Shown here one piece after another: positions 1-7,255 of a DNA stretch of 15,145 nucleotides. Made by a program: the position numbers and the translations under genes. The stretch lies in contig CANQMC010000016.1 of assembly GCA_947624855.1 (NCBI GenBank), forward strand, positions 1-15,145, in the 5' to 3' direction. The notes under the pieces were generated by a model, which was not told the origin of the DNA, made no database searches, and saw nothing but the letters and a program-made list of their open reading frames with translations. Source of the DNA: an uncultured Bacilli bacterium (GTDB taxonomy: Bacteria > Bacillota_I > Bacilli_A > RF39 > UBA660). Numbering within the stretch: position 1 is the first letter of the stretch; every line of letters begins with the position of its first letter.

Positions 1-60
1 TTAATTAAAATGCCTATTGATTTAAATGTTGCTTATGCTGAATACATTAATCAGTCATAA
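1..60 (+). CDS. C-terminal end of an upstream gene (partial)
   Basis: Frame 1 is open from the first base to a TAA at 58-60 and encodes 19 residues ending in AYAEYINQS. The other two plus frames stop almost at once, so this is the likely tail of a gene that begins before the window. It is too short to assign a family. It converges on the putative minus-strand RNA that ends near position 79. Confidence 0.4.
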   Translation, partial: LIKMPIDLNVAYAEYINQS

Positions 61-78
61 TGTTTAACACAACTTAAT

Positions 79-111
79 AAAAAAAAGAAGCTGTCCCCTG
101 AAGGCAGCTTC
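79..111 (-). terminator. Rho-independent terminator of the minus-strand RNA
   Basis: Read on the minus strand, a 9-bp stem (111-103 with 95-87, including one G-U pair) and a 7-nt loop are followed directly by eight T (86-79). In the plus direction the T-run is missing (it reads as an A-run before the stem), so it acts on the minus strand only. Confidence 0.8.
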
Positions 112-180
112 CAAAAGAATAAAAAGGGGTTGACTAGTGTGATACTAGTACCAATTCGCCTTGTTAAGTGAATTGGTGAT
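79..180 (-). ncRNA. Putative structured small RNA, about 100 nt
   Basis: On the minus strand a sigma-A promoter fires into a gene-free stretch that folds into three consecutive hairpins. The first has arms ACCAATTC/GAATTGGT at 177-170 and 157-150. The second has arms ACTAGT/ACTAGT at 149-144 and 138-133 with a 5-nt loop. The third has arms GAAGCTGCC/GACAGCTTC at 111-103 and 95-87 and is followed by eight U. A single-stranded CCCC (129-126) between hairpins 2 and 3 can pair with GGGG (98-95) in and beside the third loop, so a pseudoknot is possible. The RNA has no convincing ORF and no minus-strand gene follows it before the window edge. I do not recognise a known family. It could be a trans-acting sRNA with a C-rich seed or, less likely, a leader. 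Confidence 0.65.
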
Positions 181-184
181 TGTT

Positions 185-213
185 ATATTAAACGATAAAG
201 TGCTTTTTGTCAA
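185..213 (-). promoter_or_regulatory. Sigma-A promoter for the minus-strand RNA
   Basis: On the minus strand TTGACA (213-208), a 17-nt spacer and TAATAT (190-185). The expected start of transcription is near 178-180, just before the first hairpin of the RNA. Confidence 0.75.
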
Positions 214-253
214 TATTTTTTTGAAAAAAAGTTTAAAATTTTTTTTAATTGGA

Positions 254-282
254 TTTACAAAGATAATTTAGTTTGTTAAAAT
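254..282 (+). promoter_or_regulatory. Sigma-A promoter for the membrane protein gene
   Basis: TTTACA (254-259), 17 nt, TAAAAT (277-282), with an extended -10 TG at 274-275. The predicted start near 289 leaves only about 14 nt before the ATG at 303, just enough for the SD. It is divergent from the promoter at 185-213. Confidence 0.7.
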
Positions 283-302
283 TAATATGGTAGGTGACTA
301 GA

Positions 303-1883
303 ATGATCCTAAAAAAGCCATATGCTTTTCTTATTAAACACTTTAGAATTATTCATTTAATATTATTAATACCAATGATTTATATTACTATTAAAATTGG
401 TAATATTGCTAATTTTTTTAATTCTTATGTTAAAAATGGTTACAGTGCCATAAATGTAATGTTATCAGAATTAGTTGGCAATTATTTAAATATATTTATG
501 TTTTTAGGAATTATCTTAATATTAGCAACTTTAATAATTATAACTTTTATCTTGCAAAAAAAAGATAAACCAACTCGTTTTTATAAAATAAGTATTATTT
601 ATTATTTATTAATTTTTATCATGTTAATTGCTAGTTTTAGCATCTTTAATATGATTCAAAATGATACTATAGATGCCGTAATGACAAGATTAGTCCGAGA
701 TTTAAGTTTTTTAATTTTTTATAGCCAGTTTATTTTTATAATTTACACTTTTATAAGAGGAATAGGTTTTAATATTCGTAAATTTAATTTCCAAAGTGAT
801 TTAGAAGATTTAGAAATTAGCAGTGAAGATAGTGAAGAATTTGAATTTATGGTAGGAATAGATACATATAAAACCAAAAGAACAATTCATCGCTTTTTTA
901 GAGAATTAAAATATTATTACAAAGAAAATAAATTTATTTTTACAATAATCATAGTAATATTAGTAATAATTATTGCCTCAAGTTTATATATGAATAGAGA
1001 AGTAAATCATGTATATAAAGAAAATGACACTATAAGTTTCAATTATTTTAATTTTAAAGTAAACAAATCTTATTTAACCACAAAAACATTAAGCGGACAA
1101 ACATTAAATAAAGATAAAGCTTATTTAGTTTTACAAATTAATTTAATTAATAATTTTTATGAAGATAAAGAATTTAATTATAATAATATTCAATTATTAG
1201 TTAATAAAAAATTAGTTAAGCCTAATATTTCTCTAGGTAATTATTTTACAGACTTTGGTTATCCTTTCAGTGGTACTTTCGTAACCGCCAACAGTGATAA
1301 TAGTTATATATTTGTTTATGAAATAGATAAATATTTAATAAATTCTAATTTTAAAATTGTAACCTTTAATCAAGTAACAGATACTAAAGGAAAATATATA
1401 AATATTAAACCAACAAAATTAAATGATAATATCACAAACAACAATGTCAATATGAATAGTAATATAAATTTATCTGGAAATTTAGGTAAAAGTTCAATAA
1501 ATATTAAAGATTATGAAATAACTAGTCATTTTGAATATACCTATAAATATTGTGTTACATCAAATAACTGTTTTGATTCCAAGGCTAATATTCCCATGGA
1601 TTTTTCTAAAAATGTTTTATTAGTATTAGATTTTGATTTAGCTTTAGATGATGAATCTTCTTATATGTATTATAAAAAAGATTATAAAAAGTTTTTTGAA
1701 GATTTTTTACAAATAAAATATACAGTTAATGGAGTAGATTATTATGAAGCTGTATCTTCTGTAAATCCTAATAATTATAATGATAAGTTTGTAACAGAAA
1801 TATCGAAAAAAATAAATTTAGCCGATAAGATTGAAGCAATAATTACAATTAGAAATGTTGCCTATCATATTAAACTAAAATAG
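303..1883 (+). CDS. Polytopic membrane protein of unknown function upstream of ftsA
   Basis: I do not recognise the family of this 526-residue protein. Hydrophobic segments lie at about residues 16-35, 62-84, 95-115, 134-153 and 211-229, which suggests five membrane helices. An acidic loop rich in Glu/Asp/Ser (about 165-187) lies between the fourth and fifth. The last 300 residues are hydrophilic, rich in Asn, Lys and Tyr, and probably lie outside the cell. They include a Cys pair (C-VTSNN-C) that could form a disulfide. The start is placed at ATG 303 because AGGTGA (292-297) ends 5 nt before it; the in-frame GTG at 294 is part of that SD. The gene has its own promoter, and ftsA follows 62 bp later with a separate one. 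A role in envelope or division is only a guess from position. Confidence 0.85.
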   Translation: MILKKPYAFLIKHFRIIHLILLIPMIYITIKIGNIANFFNSYVKNGYSAINVMLSELVGNYLNIFMFLGIILILATLIIITFILQKKDKPTRFYKISIIYYLLIFIMLIASFSIFNMIQNDTIDAVMTRLVRDLSFLIFYSQFIFIIYTFIRGIGFNIRKFNFQSDLEDLEISSEDSEEFEFMVGIDTYKTKRTIHRFFRELKYYYKENKFIFTIIIVILVIIIASSLYMNREVNHVYKENDTISFNYFNFKVNKSYLTTKTLSGQTLNKDKAYLVLQINLINNFYEDKEFNYNNIQLLVNKKLVKPNISLGNYFTDFGYPFSGTFVTANSDNSYIFVYEIDKYLINSNFKIVTFNQVTDTKGKYINIKPTKLNDNITNNNVNMNSNINLSGNLGKSSINIKDYEITSHFEYTYKYCVTSNNCFDSKANIPMDFSKNVLLVLDFDLALDDESSYMYYKKDYKKFFEDFLQIKYTVNGVDYYEAVSSVNPNNYNDKFVTEISKKINLADKIEAIITIRNVAYHIKLK

Positions 1884-1893
1884 CTAATATTAC

Positions 1894-1922
1894 TTGCAAA
1901 AGAATTAAAGATAAAGTATAAT
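1894..1922 (+). promoter_or_regulatory. Sigma-A promoter for ftsA-ftsZ
   Basis: TTGCAA (1894-1899), 17-nt spacer, TATAAT (1917-1922). The predicted start is near 1929, about 17 nt before the ftsA ATG, with the SD AGGAGGT at 1935-1941. Confidence 0.75.
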
Positions 1923-1945
1923 TAAATATAGAGTAGGAGGTATTT

Positions 1946-3187
1946 ATGAGAAAAATCATAGCAAGTTTAGATATTGGTAGTAATACCATTAAACTTATTA
2001 TTGGCGAATTTATAAAAAATTCTTTAAATATTCTTTGTGTTTCTGAACTTCCTACTAAAGGTGTAAAAAAAGGATTAATAACAAATAAAGAAGAATTAAT
2101 ACCAGTTTTAAAAGAAACATTTCACATAGCCGAAGAAACACTTGGAGTACCCGTTAAAGAAGTAATATTAAGTATTCCTGGATATTATACAGAAGCTATT
2201 ATGTCAGAAGGTAGTAGTACAATAACTAATGAAGATCATGTCATAACTCATCAAGACTTAATTAGAGCCATGCATGCTGCTAGCTATAACAAAATCAATG
2301 AAGATACTGAATTAGTTAGTATCATTCCTACAAGATATAAAGTTAATGAAGAAATAACTAATAATCCTATCAATATGATAGGGGATAAATTATCATTAAA
2401 AGCTGTTTTAATTACAGCTCCTAAAAATAATATCAATAAATTTATCAAAATATTAGAAGATATTGGTATTAAAACAGTAGATGTTGTTACATCATCTCTT
2501 GGTGATTTTGCTGCATGTGCTAATAGAGAAATGTATTCAAGTATTGGAGCAGTAGTAAATATTGGTGCCGACACTACTACCGTAGCTATTTTTAATAAAG
2601 GAATTCTTACTAAAGCCGAAGTTATTGAATTAGGAGGCTTAAGTATTGATAATGATATTGCTTATATTTATAAAATAACCAAAAAAGATGCTCATGAAAT
2701 AAAAGAAAATATTGGCTTAGCAACCTCTAATTTAGCATCACCAGAAGAAAAAGTAACTTTAACTGATCGCCTTGGTGAAAATGTTGTTATAAATCAAAAA
2801 GATTTAAGTGAAATAATCGAAAGCAGATTAGAAGAAATATTAGAATTAGTTAAAAAGCAAATAAATTTATTAACCAAAAAAGATATTGCCTATATTTTAT
2901 TTACTGGAGGTACTACGGAAATAGGAGATTTTAATATTTTGCTTGATAAAGTCTTTACTAAAACGCATATTCTTGGTAAAATAGATACTGTAGGAGTTAG
3001 AAATAACAAATATAGTTCCGGAGTTGGAATTATAAAATACTACAATGGAAGACTAAAATTAAAAAATAAAGAATATTCAGTCTTTGACTTAAATGATTTA
3101 GAAATTTTAAGTGGAGCTCACAAGAAAGTTAATATTGATGAAAATTCCATATTAGGTAAATTGTTTGGATATTTTTTTGATAGTTAA
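1946..3187 (+). CDS. ftsA: Cell division protein FtsA
   Basis: FtsA is an actin-like ATPase that tethers FtsZ filaments to the inner face of the membrane and recruits the division machinery. The 413-residue protein shows the actin/Hsp70-fold phosphate loop at the start (LDIGSNT, residues 8-14), the second phosphate motif (NIGADT, 205-210) and the adenosine motif (FTGGTTE, 319-325). The SHS2/1C insert specific to FtsA lies roughly at 84-160. The last residues (SILGKLFGYFFDS) look like the amphipathic helix that binds membrane. Length is close to the usual 400-440. The ATG has a strong SD. ftsZ follows with its SD directly after the stop codon, as in most Bacillota. Assignment is secure from the motifs and the neighbour. 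Confidence 0.96.
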   Translation: MRKIIASLDIGSNTIKLIIGEFIKNSLNILCVSELPTKGVKKGLITNKEELIPVLKETFHIAEETLGVPVKEVILSIPGYYTEAIMSEGSSTITNEDHVITHQDLIRAMHAASYNKINEDTELVSIIPTRYKVNEEITNNPINMIGDKLSLKAVLITAPKNNINKFIKILEDIGIKTVDVVTSSLGDFAACANREMYSSIGAVVNIGADTTTVAIFNKGILTKAEVIELGGLSIDNDIAYIYKITKKDAHEIKENIGLATSNLASPEEKVTLTDRLGENVVINQKDLSEIIESRLEEILELVKKQINLLTKKDIAYILFTGGTTEIGDFNILLDKVFTKTHILGKIDTVGVRNNKYSSGVGIIKYYNGRLKLKNKEYSVFDLNDLEILSGAHKKVNIDENSILGKLFGYFFDS

Positions 3188-3198
3188 GGAGAGTGCAT

Positions 3199-4272
3199 AT
3201 GAACGGATTACAAATGGATCAAATAGCTAAGATCAAAGTTATCGGAGTAGGTGGCGGCGGAAACAACGCTGTAAACCGAATGATTGAAGAAGGTGTAAAA
3301 GGGGTAGAATTTATTGTTGTAAACACCGATTTACAAGTTCTAAATGCTTCACATTGTGAAAACAAAATACAAATTGGGGCTACTATAACTGAAGGTTTAG
3401 GTGCGGGGGCTAATCCTGAAATAGGTCGAGCTGCAGCTATTGAATCTAAAGTTGATTTAGAAGATGCTATTAAAGGTGCTGATATGGTTTTCATAGCGTG
3501 CGGAATGGGAGGAGGAACCGGAACTGGCGCTGCTCCTGTTATTGCTGAAATTGCTCAAGAATCAGGTGCTTTAACCGTAGGTATTGTTACTAAACCTTTC
3601 CGCTTTGAAGGCAAAAGACGTATGGAAAATGCTTTACTTGGTTTAGAAGAATTAAAGAAAAATGTTGATACTTTAATTGTTATTCCCAATGATAAATTAC
3701 GAGATATAATTGATCGTAACACTTCATTTAAAGATGCTTTTAAAGAAGTTGACAATGTTTTACATCGTGGAGTTCAATCAATATCTGATTTAATCGCGGT
3801 TACTGGAATAATCAACTTAGACTTTGCCGATGTTAAAACAGTTATGCAAAAAAGTGGAACTGCCATCATTGGAATTGGTTGTAATGCTGGTGAAAATAGA
3901 GCCATTGAAGCTGCTCGTCAAGCTGTAGCTAATTCATTACTTGAAGCTACCATTGAAGGAGCAACTAATGCTATAGTCAATGTAACAGGAGGATCAAATT
4001 TAACTTTATTTGAAATAGAGGATGCTGTTGAAACAGTCAGAGCGGCCGCTAATAATGATGTTAATATTATCTTTGGGGCAATTCAAAATGATAATTTAAC
4101 TGATGAAGTTATCGTAACAGTTATTGCTACTGGTTTTGAAAATGAAGCAGAAACCGAAGAAATGTTATTTTCAAACGACATGAATATGCCTAAAAGAAGA
4201 CAAGTTGAACCTGAAACAGATAATGAATTTGACATTCCTCCATTTCTAAGAAATAATCAAGATCGATTTTAA
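3199..4272 (+). CDS. ftsZ: Cell division GTPase FtsZ
   Basis: FtsZ is the tubulin-like GTPase that polymerises into the division ring at midcell. The 357-residue protein has the N-terminal glycine-rich nucleotide loop (GVGGGGNNAVNRM, about 16-28), the tubulin signature GGGTGTG (104-110) and the catalytic T7 loop NLDFAD (206-211). The C-terminal peptide DIPPFLRN (345-352), which binds FtsA and other partners, is intact, after a short linker. I chose the ATG at 3199: SD AAGGAGAG lies at 3186-3193, and the in-frame GTG at 3193 overlaps that SD. The gene is richer in GC than its neighbours, as expected for a highly expressed, conserved gene. A terminator overlaps its stop codon. Confidence 0.98.
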   Translation: MNGLQMDQIAKIKVIGVGGGGNNAVNRMIEEGVKGVEFIVVNTDLQVLNASHCENKIQIGATITEGLGAGANPEIGRAAAIESKVDLEDAIKGADMVFIACGMGGGTGTGAAPVIAEIAQESGALTVGIVTKPFRFEGKRRMENALLGLEELKKNVDTLIVIPNDKLRDIIDRNTSFKDAFKEVDNVLHRGVQSISDLIAVTGIINLDFADVKTVMQKSGTAIIGIGCNAGENRAIEAARQAVANSLLEATIEGATNAIVNVTGGSNLTLFEIEDAVETVRAAANNDVNIIFGAIQNDNLTDEVIVTVIATGFENEAETEEMLFSNDMNMPKRRQVEPETDNEFDIPPFLRNNQDRF

Positions 4273-4294
4273 GAACTTTAATTAGTTCTTTTTT
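4271..4294 (+). terminator. Rho-independent terminator overlapping the ftsZ stop codon
   Basis: Arms AAGAACT (4271-4277) and AGTTCTT (4284-4290) enclose a 6-nt loop and run into an uninterrupted T-run to 4294. The stem begins inside the TAA stop (4270-4272). It is all but GC-free, so efficiency may be modest. Confidence 0.65.
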
Positions 4295-4315
4295 ATAGTA
4301 CCTGAGGTGATTAAA

Positions 4316-4885
4316 ATTATTAATGATTCTATTTTTCAAATAACCAATTTTATTTTCATAAATAAAGAATTTAATGAATTAACCAAATATGATTTAGTAA
4401 TAGTATTAGGTAGTAATTATTCTAAAGAAATAGCTTTAGAAATTCAAAAATTATATGAAAATAAAAAAATAAATAATGAAACTTTAATAATTATATCTGG
4501 TAAAAAAGGTTTATTAAATAAGAATAATAAACATTCTGAAGCCGAAATAATCGCCAGTATTCTAAAAAAGTTAGGTTTAGAATTAAATATTATTTTAGAG
4601 AAAAAAGCTAAAAACATAAAAGAAAATTTAGTAAATAGTAAAGCCATTATTAAATCATTTAATAAATATAATCGTCTTTTAATAATAGGTAAATCATATG
4701 TAGCCAGAAGAGTAATCATGTGTGCAGATCATTTAAAATATCCTTTATCAAAAATTGATTATGATGGAATAGAAAAAGATATAAAAAAAGATGATTGGTT
4801 TAAAACCAAAAAAAGTCGTAATCGTGTCCTAGCGGAATTATCTCGCATTGAAAAATATGTTAAAAAAGGAGATATTAAATTATGA
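4316..4885 (+). CDS. YdcF/DUF218 family protein
   Basis: The protein of 189 residues matches the YdcF/SanA-like DUF218 fold: a Rossmann-type first strand (DLVIVLGSN, about 26-34), a second strand ending in SGKKG, the conserved SEAE (74-77), and the EKKAKNIKENL segment (about 95-105), which corresponds to the family's E..A.NT.EN motif. It lacks N-terminal membrane helices, so it is probably cytosolic. The biochemical role of the family is not settled; some members are linked to envelope metabolism. The start is unusual. AGGTGA (4305-4310) is followed after 5 nt by ATT at 4316, the same spacing as at three other genes here, while the in-frame GTG at 4307 lies inside that SD and has no SD of its own. 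The stop overlaps the next start (ATGA), so it is co-translated with the glycosyltransferase. Confidence 0.78.
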   Translation: MINDSIFQITNFIFINKEFNELTKYDLVIVLGSNYSKEIALEIQKLYENKKINNETLIIISGKKGLLNKNNKHSEAEIIASILKKLGLELNIILEKKAKNIKENLVNSKAIIKSFNKYNRLLIIGKSYVARRVIMCADHLKYPLSKIDYDGIEKDIKKDDWFKTKKSRNRVLAELSRIEKYVKKGDIKL

Positions 4886-6021
4886 AAATATTAGTAATAC
4901 CTACTTGGTATCCAAATGGTATAGATAAACTAATGGGTATTTATCATAAAGAATTTTGTGAAGCATTAAGTAAAATAGATAATATTAAAGTAGATATGTT
5001 ATATATAGATCTACAAAGAATAAAAGAACCATTTAAATATTTATTTATGAACAAAAAAGAAATAATTTCTGAAAAAGGCTATAAAGTTTATATAAAAAAA
5101 ATGTTAGATATAAAAAAAATAAATTATAAATTACAAATTAATATTTATACTAAAAAATTAGAAGAATTATATTTAGAATATTTAAAAACAAATGAACCTC
5201 CAGATATTATTCATGCTGAAGTAACTATTCCAGCTGGTTATGCTGCTTGTAAACTTGGTAAAAAATATAATATACCTGTCCTCGTAACTGAACATGCTAG
5301 TTTTTTCAAAAGTTTTTTTGAAGGTAAAAATAAAGAATATGGTTCTTATGTTTTAGCTAATTCTACATTTACCACTGTTAGTAATTATATGGCCAAATAT
5401 ATGGAAAATTTAACTTCAAATGTTAAAGTATTACCAAACTTAATAGATACTAATATATTTAAAAAAGAACGAAATAAAATTACAAGTTTAAGATTAGTTA
5501 CAGTATCAGCTTTTCGTCAAGGTAAAAATATTGAAAACATATTAGAAGCATTAAAAATATTAACCAAAGATTATTCCGATGTTAAATTAACTATAGTTGG
5601 TGATGGTTATTTAGAAAAAAATTATAAAAATAAATGTCATGAATTAAATTTAGATCAATATGTAACTTTTACTGGTCGTAAAACCAAAGCCGAAATAGCG
5701 GATATTTTAAATCAAAATAATATATTTGTTATTAGTAGTATTAAAGAAACTTTTTGCATTCCTGGATTAGAAGCCTTAGCAAGTGGTATACCTGTAGTGG
5801 CCACTAAATGTTTAGGACCTGAAGAATATTTAGATAAAACATGTGGTGAGTTAGTACCTATAAATGATCCAATTGCTTTAGCAAAAGCCATAAAAAAAGT
5901 ATATCAAAATCTTGATAAATATGATATAGACCATTTAAGAAGTATTGCTGATAAATATTCGGCAAATGCTGTAACTTCAAAAGCTATAAAAATTTATAAA
6001 AAATTAAATAAGGGTAGATAA
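4882..6021 (+). CDS. GT4 family glycosyltransferase
   Basis: This 379-residue GT-B enzyme should transfer a sugar from a nucleotide-sugar to a lipid, glycan or protein acceptor at the inner membrane face. The N-terminal domain begins with MKILVIPTWYPN, as in GT4 enzymes acting on surface polysaccharides. The C-terminal donor domain contains IVGDGYLE (about 238-245), VTFTGRK (261-267) and the EX7E motif with Glu289 and Glu297 in the KETFCIPGLE segment, followed by SGIPVVA. The substrate cannot be told from sequence. It overlaps the YdcF-like gene by 4 nt, so the two are one translational unit and may work in one envelope pathway (inference). There are no membrane helices. Confidence 0.9.
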   Translation: MKILVIPTWYPNGIDKLMGIYHKEFCEALSKIDNIKVDMLYIDLQRIKEPFKYLFMNKKEIISEKGYKVYIKKMLDIKKINYKLQINIYTKKLEELYLEYLKTNEPPDIIHAEVTIPAGYAACKLGKKYNIPVLVTEHASFFKSFFEGKNKEYGSYVLANSTFTTVSNYMAKYMENLTSNVKVLPNLIDTNIFKKERNKITSLRLVTVSAFRQGKNIENILEALKILTKDYSDVKLTIVGDGYLEKNYKNKCHELNLDQYVTFTGRKTKAEIADILNQNNIFVISSIKETFCIPGLEALASGIPVVATKCLGPEEYLDKTCGELVPINDPIALAKAIKKVYQNLDKYDIDHLRSIADKYSANAVTSKAIKIYKKLNKGR

Positions 6022-6036
6022 AAGCCCATTTTTTTT
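6012..6036 (+). terminator. Weak terminator at the end of the glycosyltransferase gene
   Basis: A 4-bp stem, GGGT (6012-6015) with GCCC (6024-6027), is followed by A and eight T (6029-6036). The stop TAA (6019-6021) lies in its loop. The stem is short, so this call is weak. Confidence 0.35.
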
Positions 6037-6043
6037 GTATAAT
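6015..6043 (+). promoter_or_regulatory. Probable sigma-A promoter for the cysteine desulfurase gene
   Basis: Perfect -10 TATAAT (6038-6043) with a 4/6 -35 TAGATA (6015-6020) at 17 nt. The predicted start near 6050 lies immediately before the SD AAGGTGA (6051-6057). The -35 overlaps the stop codon of the preceding gene. Confidence 0.55.
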
Positions 6044-6062
6044 ATAAATTAAGGTGACGAAT

Positions 6063-7202
6063 ATGATATATTTAGATTACAGTGCAACAACTCCAATAGG
6101 ATTTGAAGTATTAGATACTTATAATAGAACAAGTAAAGATTTTTTTGGTAATCCCAATTCCTTACATGAATTAGGAACTAAAGCTAGAAATTTAATGAAC
6201 AGTGCCACCAAACAAATAGCCGAAATATTTAATATTCAAGATACAGAAATTACATATACCAATGGTGCTACTGCCTCTAATAATTTAGCTTTAATAGGTA
6301 TTGCCATGAAATATCATCAAAAAGGTAAACATATAATTGTATCCAAATTAGAACATCCTAGCATTTATGCAATATGTGATTATTTAAGTTCCATTGGCTT
6401 TGAAATTAGTTATGTTAATAATGATCATGAAGGATTAATTGATTTTGATGATTTAAAAAATTTAATAAGAGAAGATACTATTTTAGTAAGTATTTGTGCT
6501 GTCAACAGTGAAACTGGAGTTCGTCAACCCTTAAAAATGATTCGTCAAATTATCAAAAAAGAAAATCCTAATACCATAATTCATTCAGATATGACTCAAG
6601 GTGTAGGTAAAGTAAGTGTAAATTTACATGATGTAGATTTAGCTACATTTACATCACATAAAATATATGGACCCAAAGGTATAGGTTTATTATATAAAAA
6701 TAATAATATAAATATTACTCCAATTTTATATGGTTCTGGCAAAAGTAATATTTTAAATCCTGGAACACCTCCAGTTCCCTTAATCGTAGCCTTTTCCAAA
6801 GCTCTTAGATTAGCTACAGTTGATTTAGAAAAGAGAGAAAGATTTGTTGAAAGATTAAATCAAAAAATAGTAGATGCTTTAAGTAAATATGAAGGAGTAA
6901 TGATAAATAAAACCAAATATTCTATACCTCATATTTTAAATATAAGTTTACGAAATATAAAATCTGAAACATTTTTACATGCTTTAGAAGAATATGAAGT
7001 ATATTTAAGTACTAATACAGCTTGTTCTAGTGGTAATACTTCTACCAGTATAATGGCTATTTATGATGACAAAGTAAGAGCAAGTTCAACCTTAAGAATA
7101 AGTTTATCTCATTTAACAACAACTGATGAAATAAATAAATTTATTAATTATTTTGATCAAATATATCGTAAATTAAGTGGTTTACATAATACTAATGAAT
7201 AA
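6063..7202 (+). CDS. Cysteine desulfurase (IscS/NifS family), probable sulfur donor to ThiI
   Basis: This PLP enzyme takes sulfur from L-cysteine as a persulfide and releases alanine. The 379-residue protein starts with the family's YLDYSATTP. It has the substrate-site His in LEHPS (H98), the PLP lysine in SHKIYGPKG (K200) and the persulfide-carrying cysteine in NTACSSG (C321). The short active-site loop before SSG is typical of IscS-type (class I) enzymes. thiI begins about 50 nt downstream; in Bacillus subtilis a dedicated desulfurase (NifZ) sits next to thiI and feeds tRNA 4-thiouridine synthesis, so that role is likely here. No iscU or sufU is nearby. The ATG at 6063 is chosen because AAGGTGA ends 5 nt upstream; the in-frame GTG at 6054 belongs to that SD. 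Confidence 0.93.
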   Translation: MIYLDYSATTPIGFEVLDTYNRTSKDFFGNPNSLHELGTKARNLMNSATKQIAEIFNIQDTEITYTNGATASNNLALIGIAMKYHQKGKHIIVSKLEHPSIYAICDYLSSIGFEISYVNNDHEGLIDFDDLKNLIREDTILVSICAVNSETGVRQPLKMIRQIIKKENPNTIIHSDMTQGVGKVSVNLHDVDLATFTSHKIYGPKGIGLLYKNNNINITPILYGSGKSNILNPGTPPVPLIVAFSKALRLATVDLEKRERFVERLNQKIVDALSKYEGVMINKTKYSIPHILNISLRNIKSETFLHALEEYEVYLSTNTACSSGNTSTSIMAIYDDKVRASSTLRISLSHLTTTDEINKFINYFDQIYRKLSGLHNTNE

Positions 7203-7211
7203 TTTAATATC

Positions 7212-7240
7212 TTTACAATTAATGTATCATTTAGTATAAT
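7212..7240 (+). promoter_or_regulatory. Near-consensus promoter directly abutting the thiI start
   Basis: TTTACA (7212-7217), 17 nt, TATAAT (7235-7240). The expected first base of the transcript is about G7247, which is the first base of an in-frame GTG and only 9 nt before the ATG at 7256. There is no room for an SD. Confidence 0.75.
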
Positions 7241-7255
7241 ACTTTTGTGATTTAT

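Noticed and set aside
79..180. The minus-strand RNA as a tracrRNA or SRP RNA
   Set aside because: There is no CRISPR repeat or Cas gene in the window for a tracrRNA, and the conserved SRP RNA tetraloop and flanking motif are absent.
2284..2574. Minus-strand open frame inside ftsA, and similar ones inside ftsZ, the YdcF-like gene, thiI and the desulfurase gene
   Set aside because: They are antisense shadows of well-supported conserved genes, with no SD or promoter.
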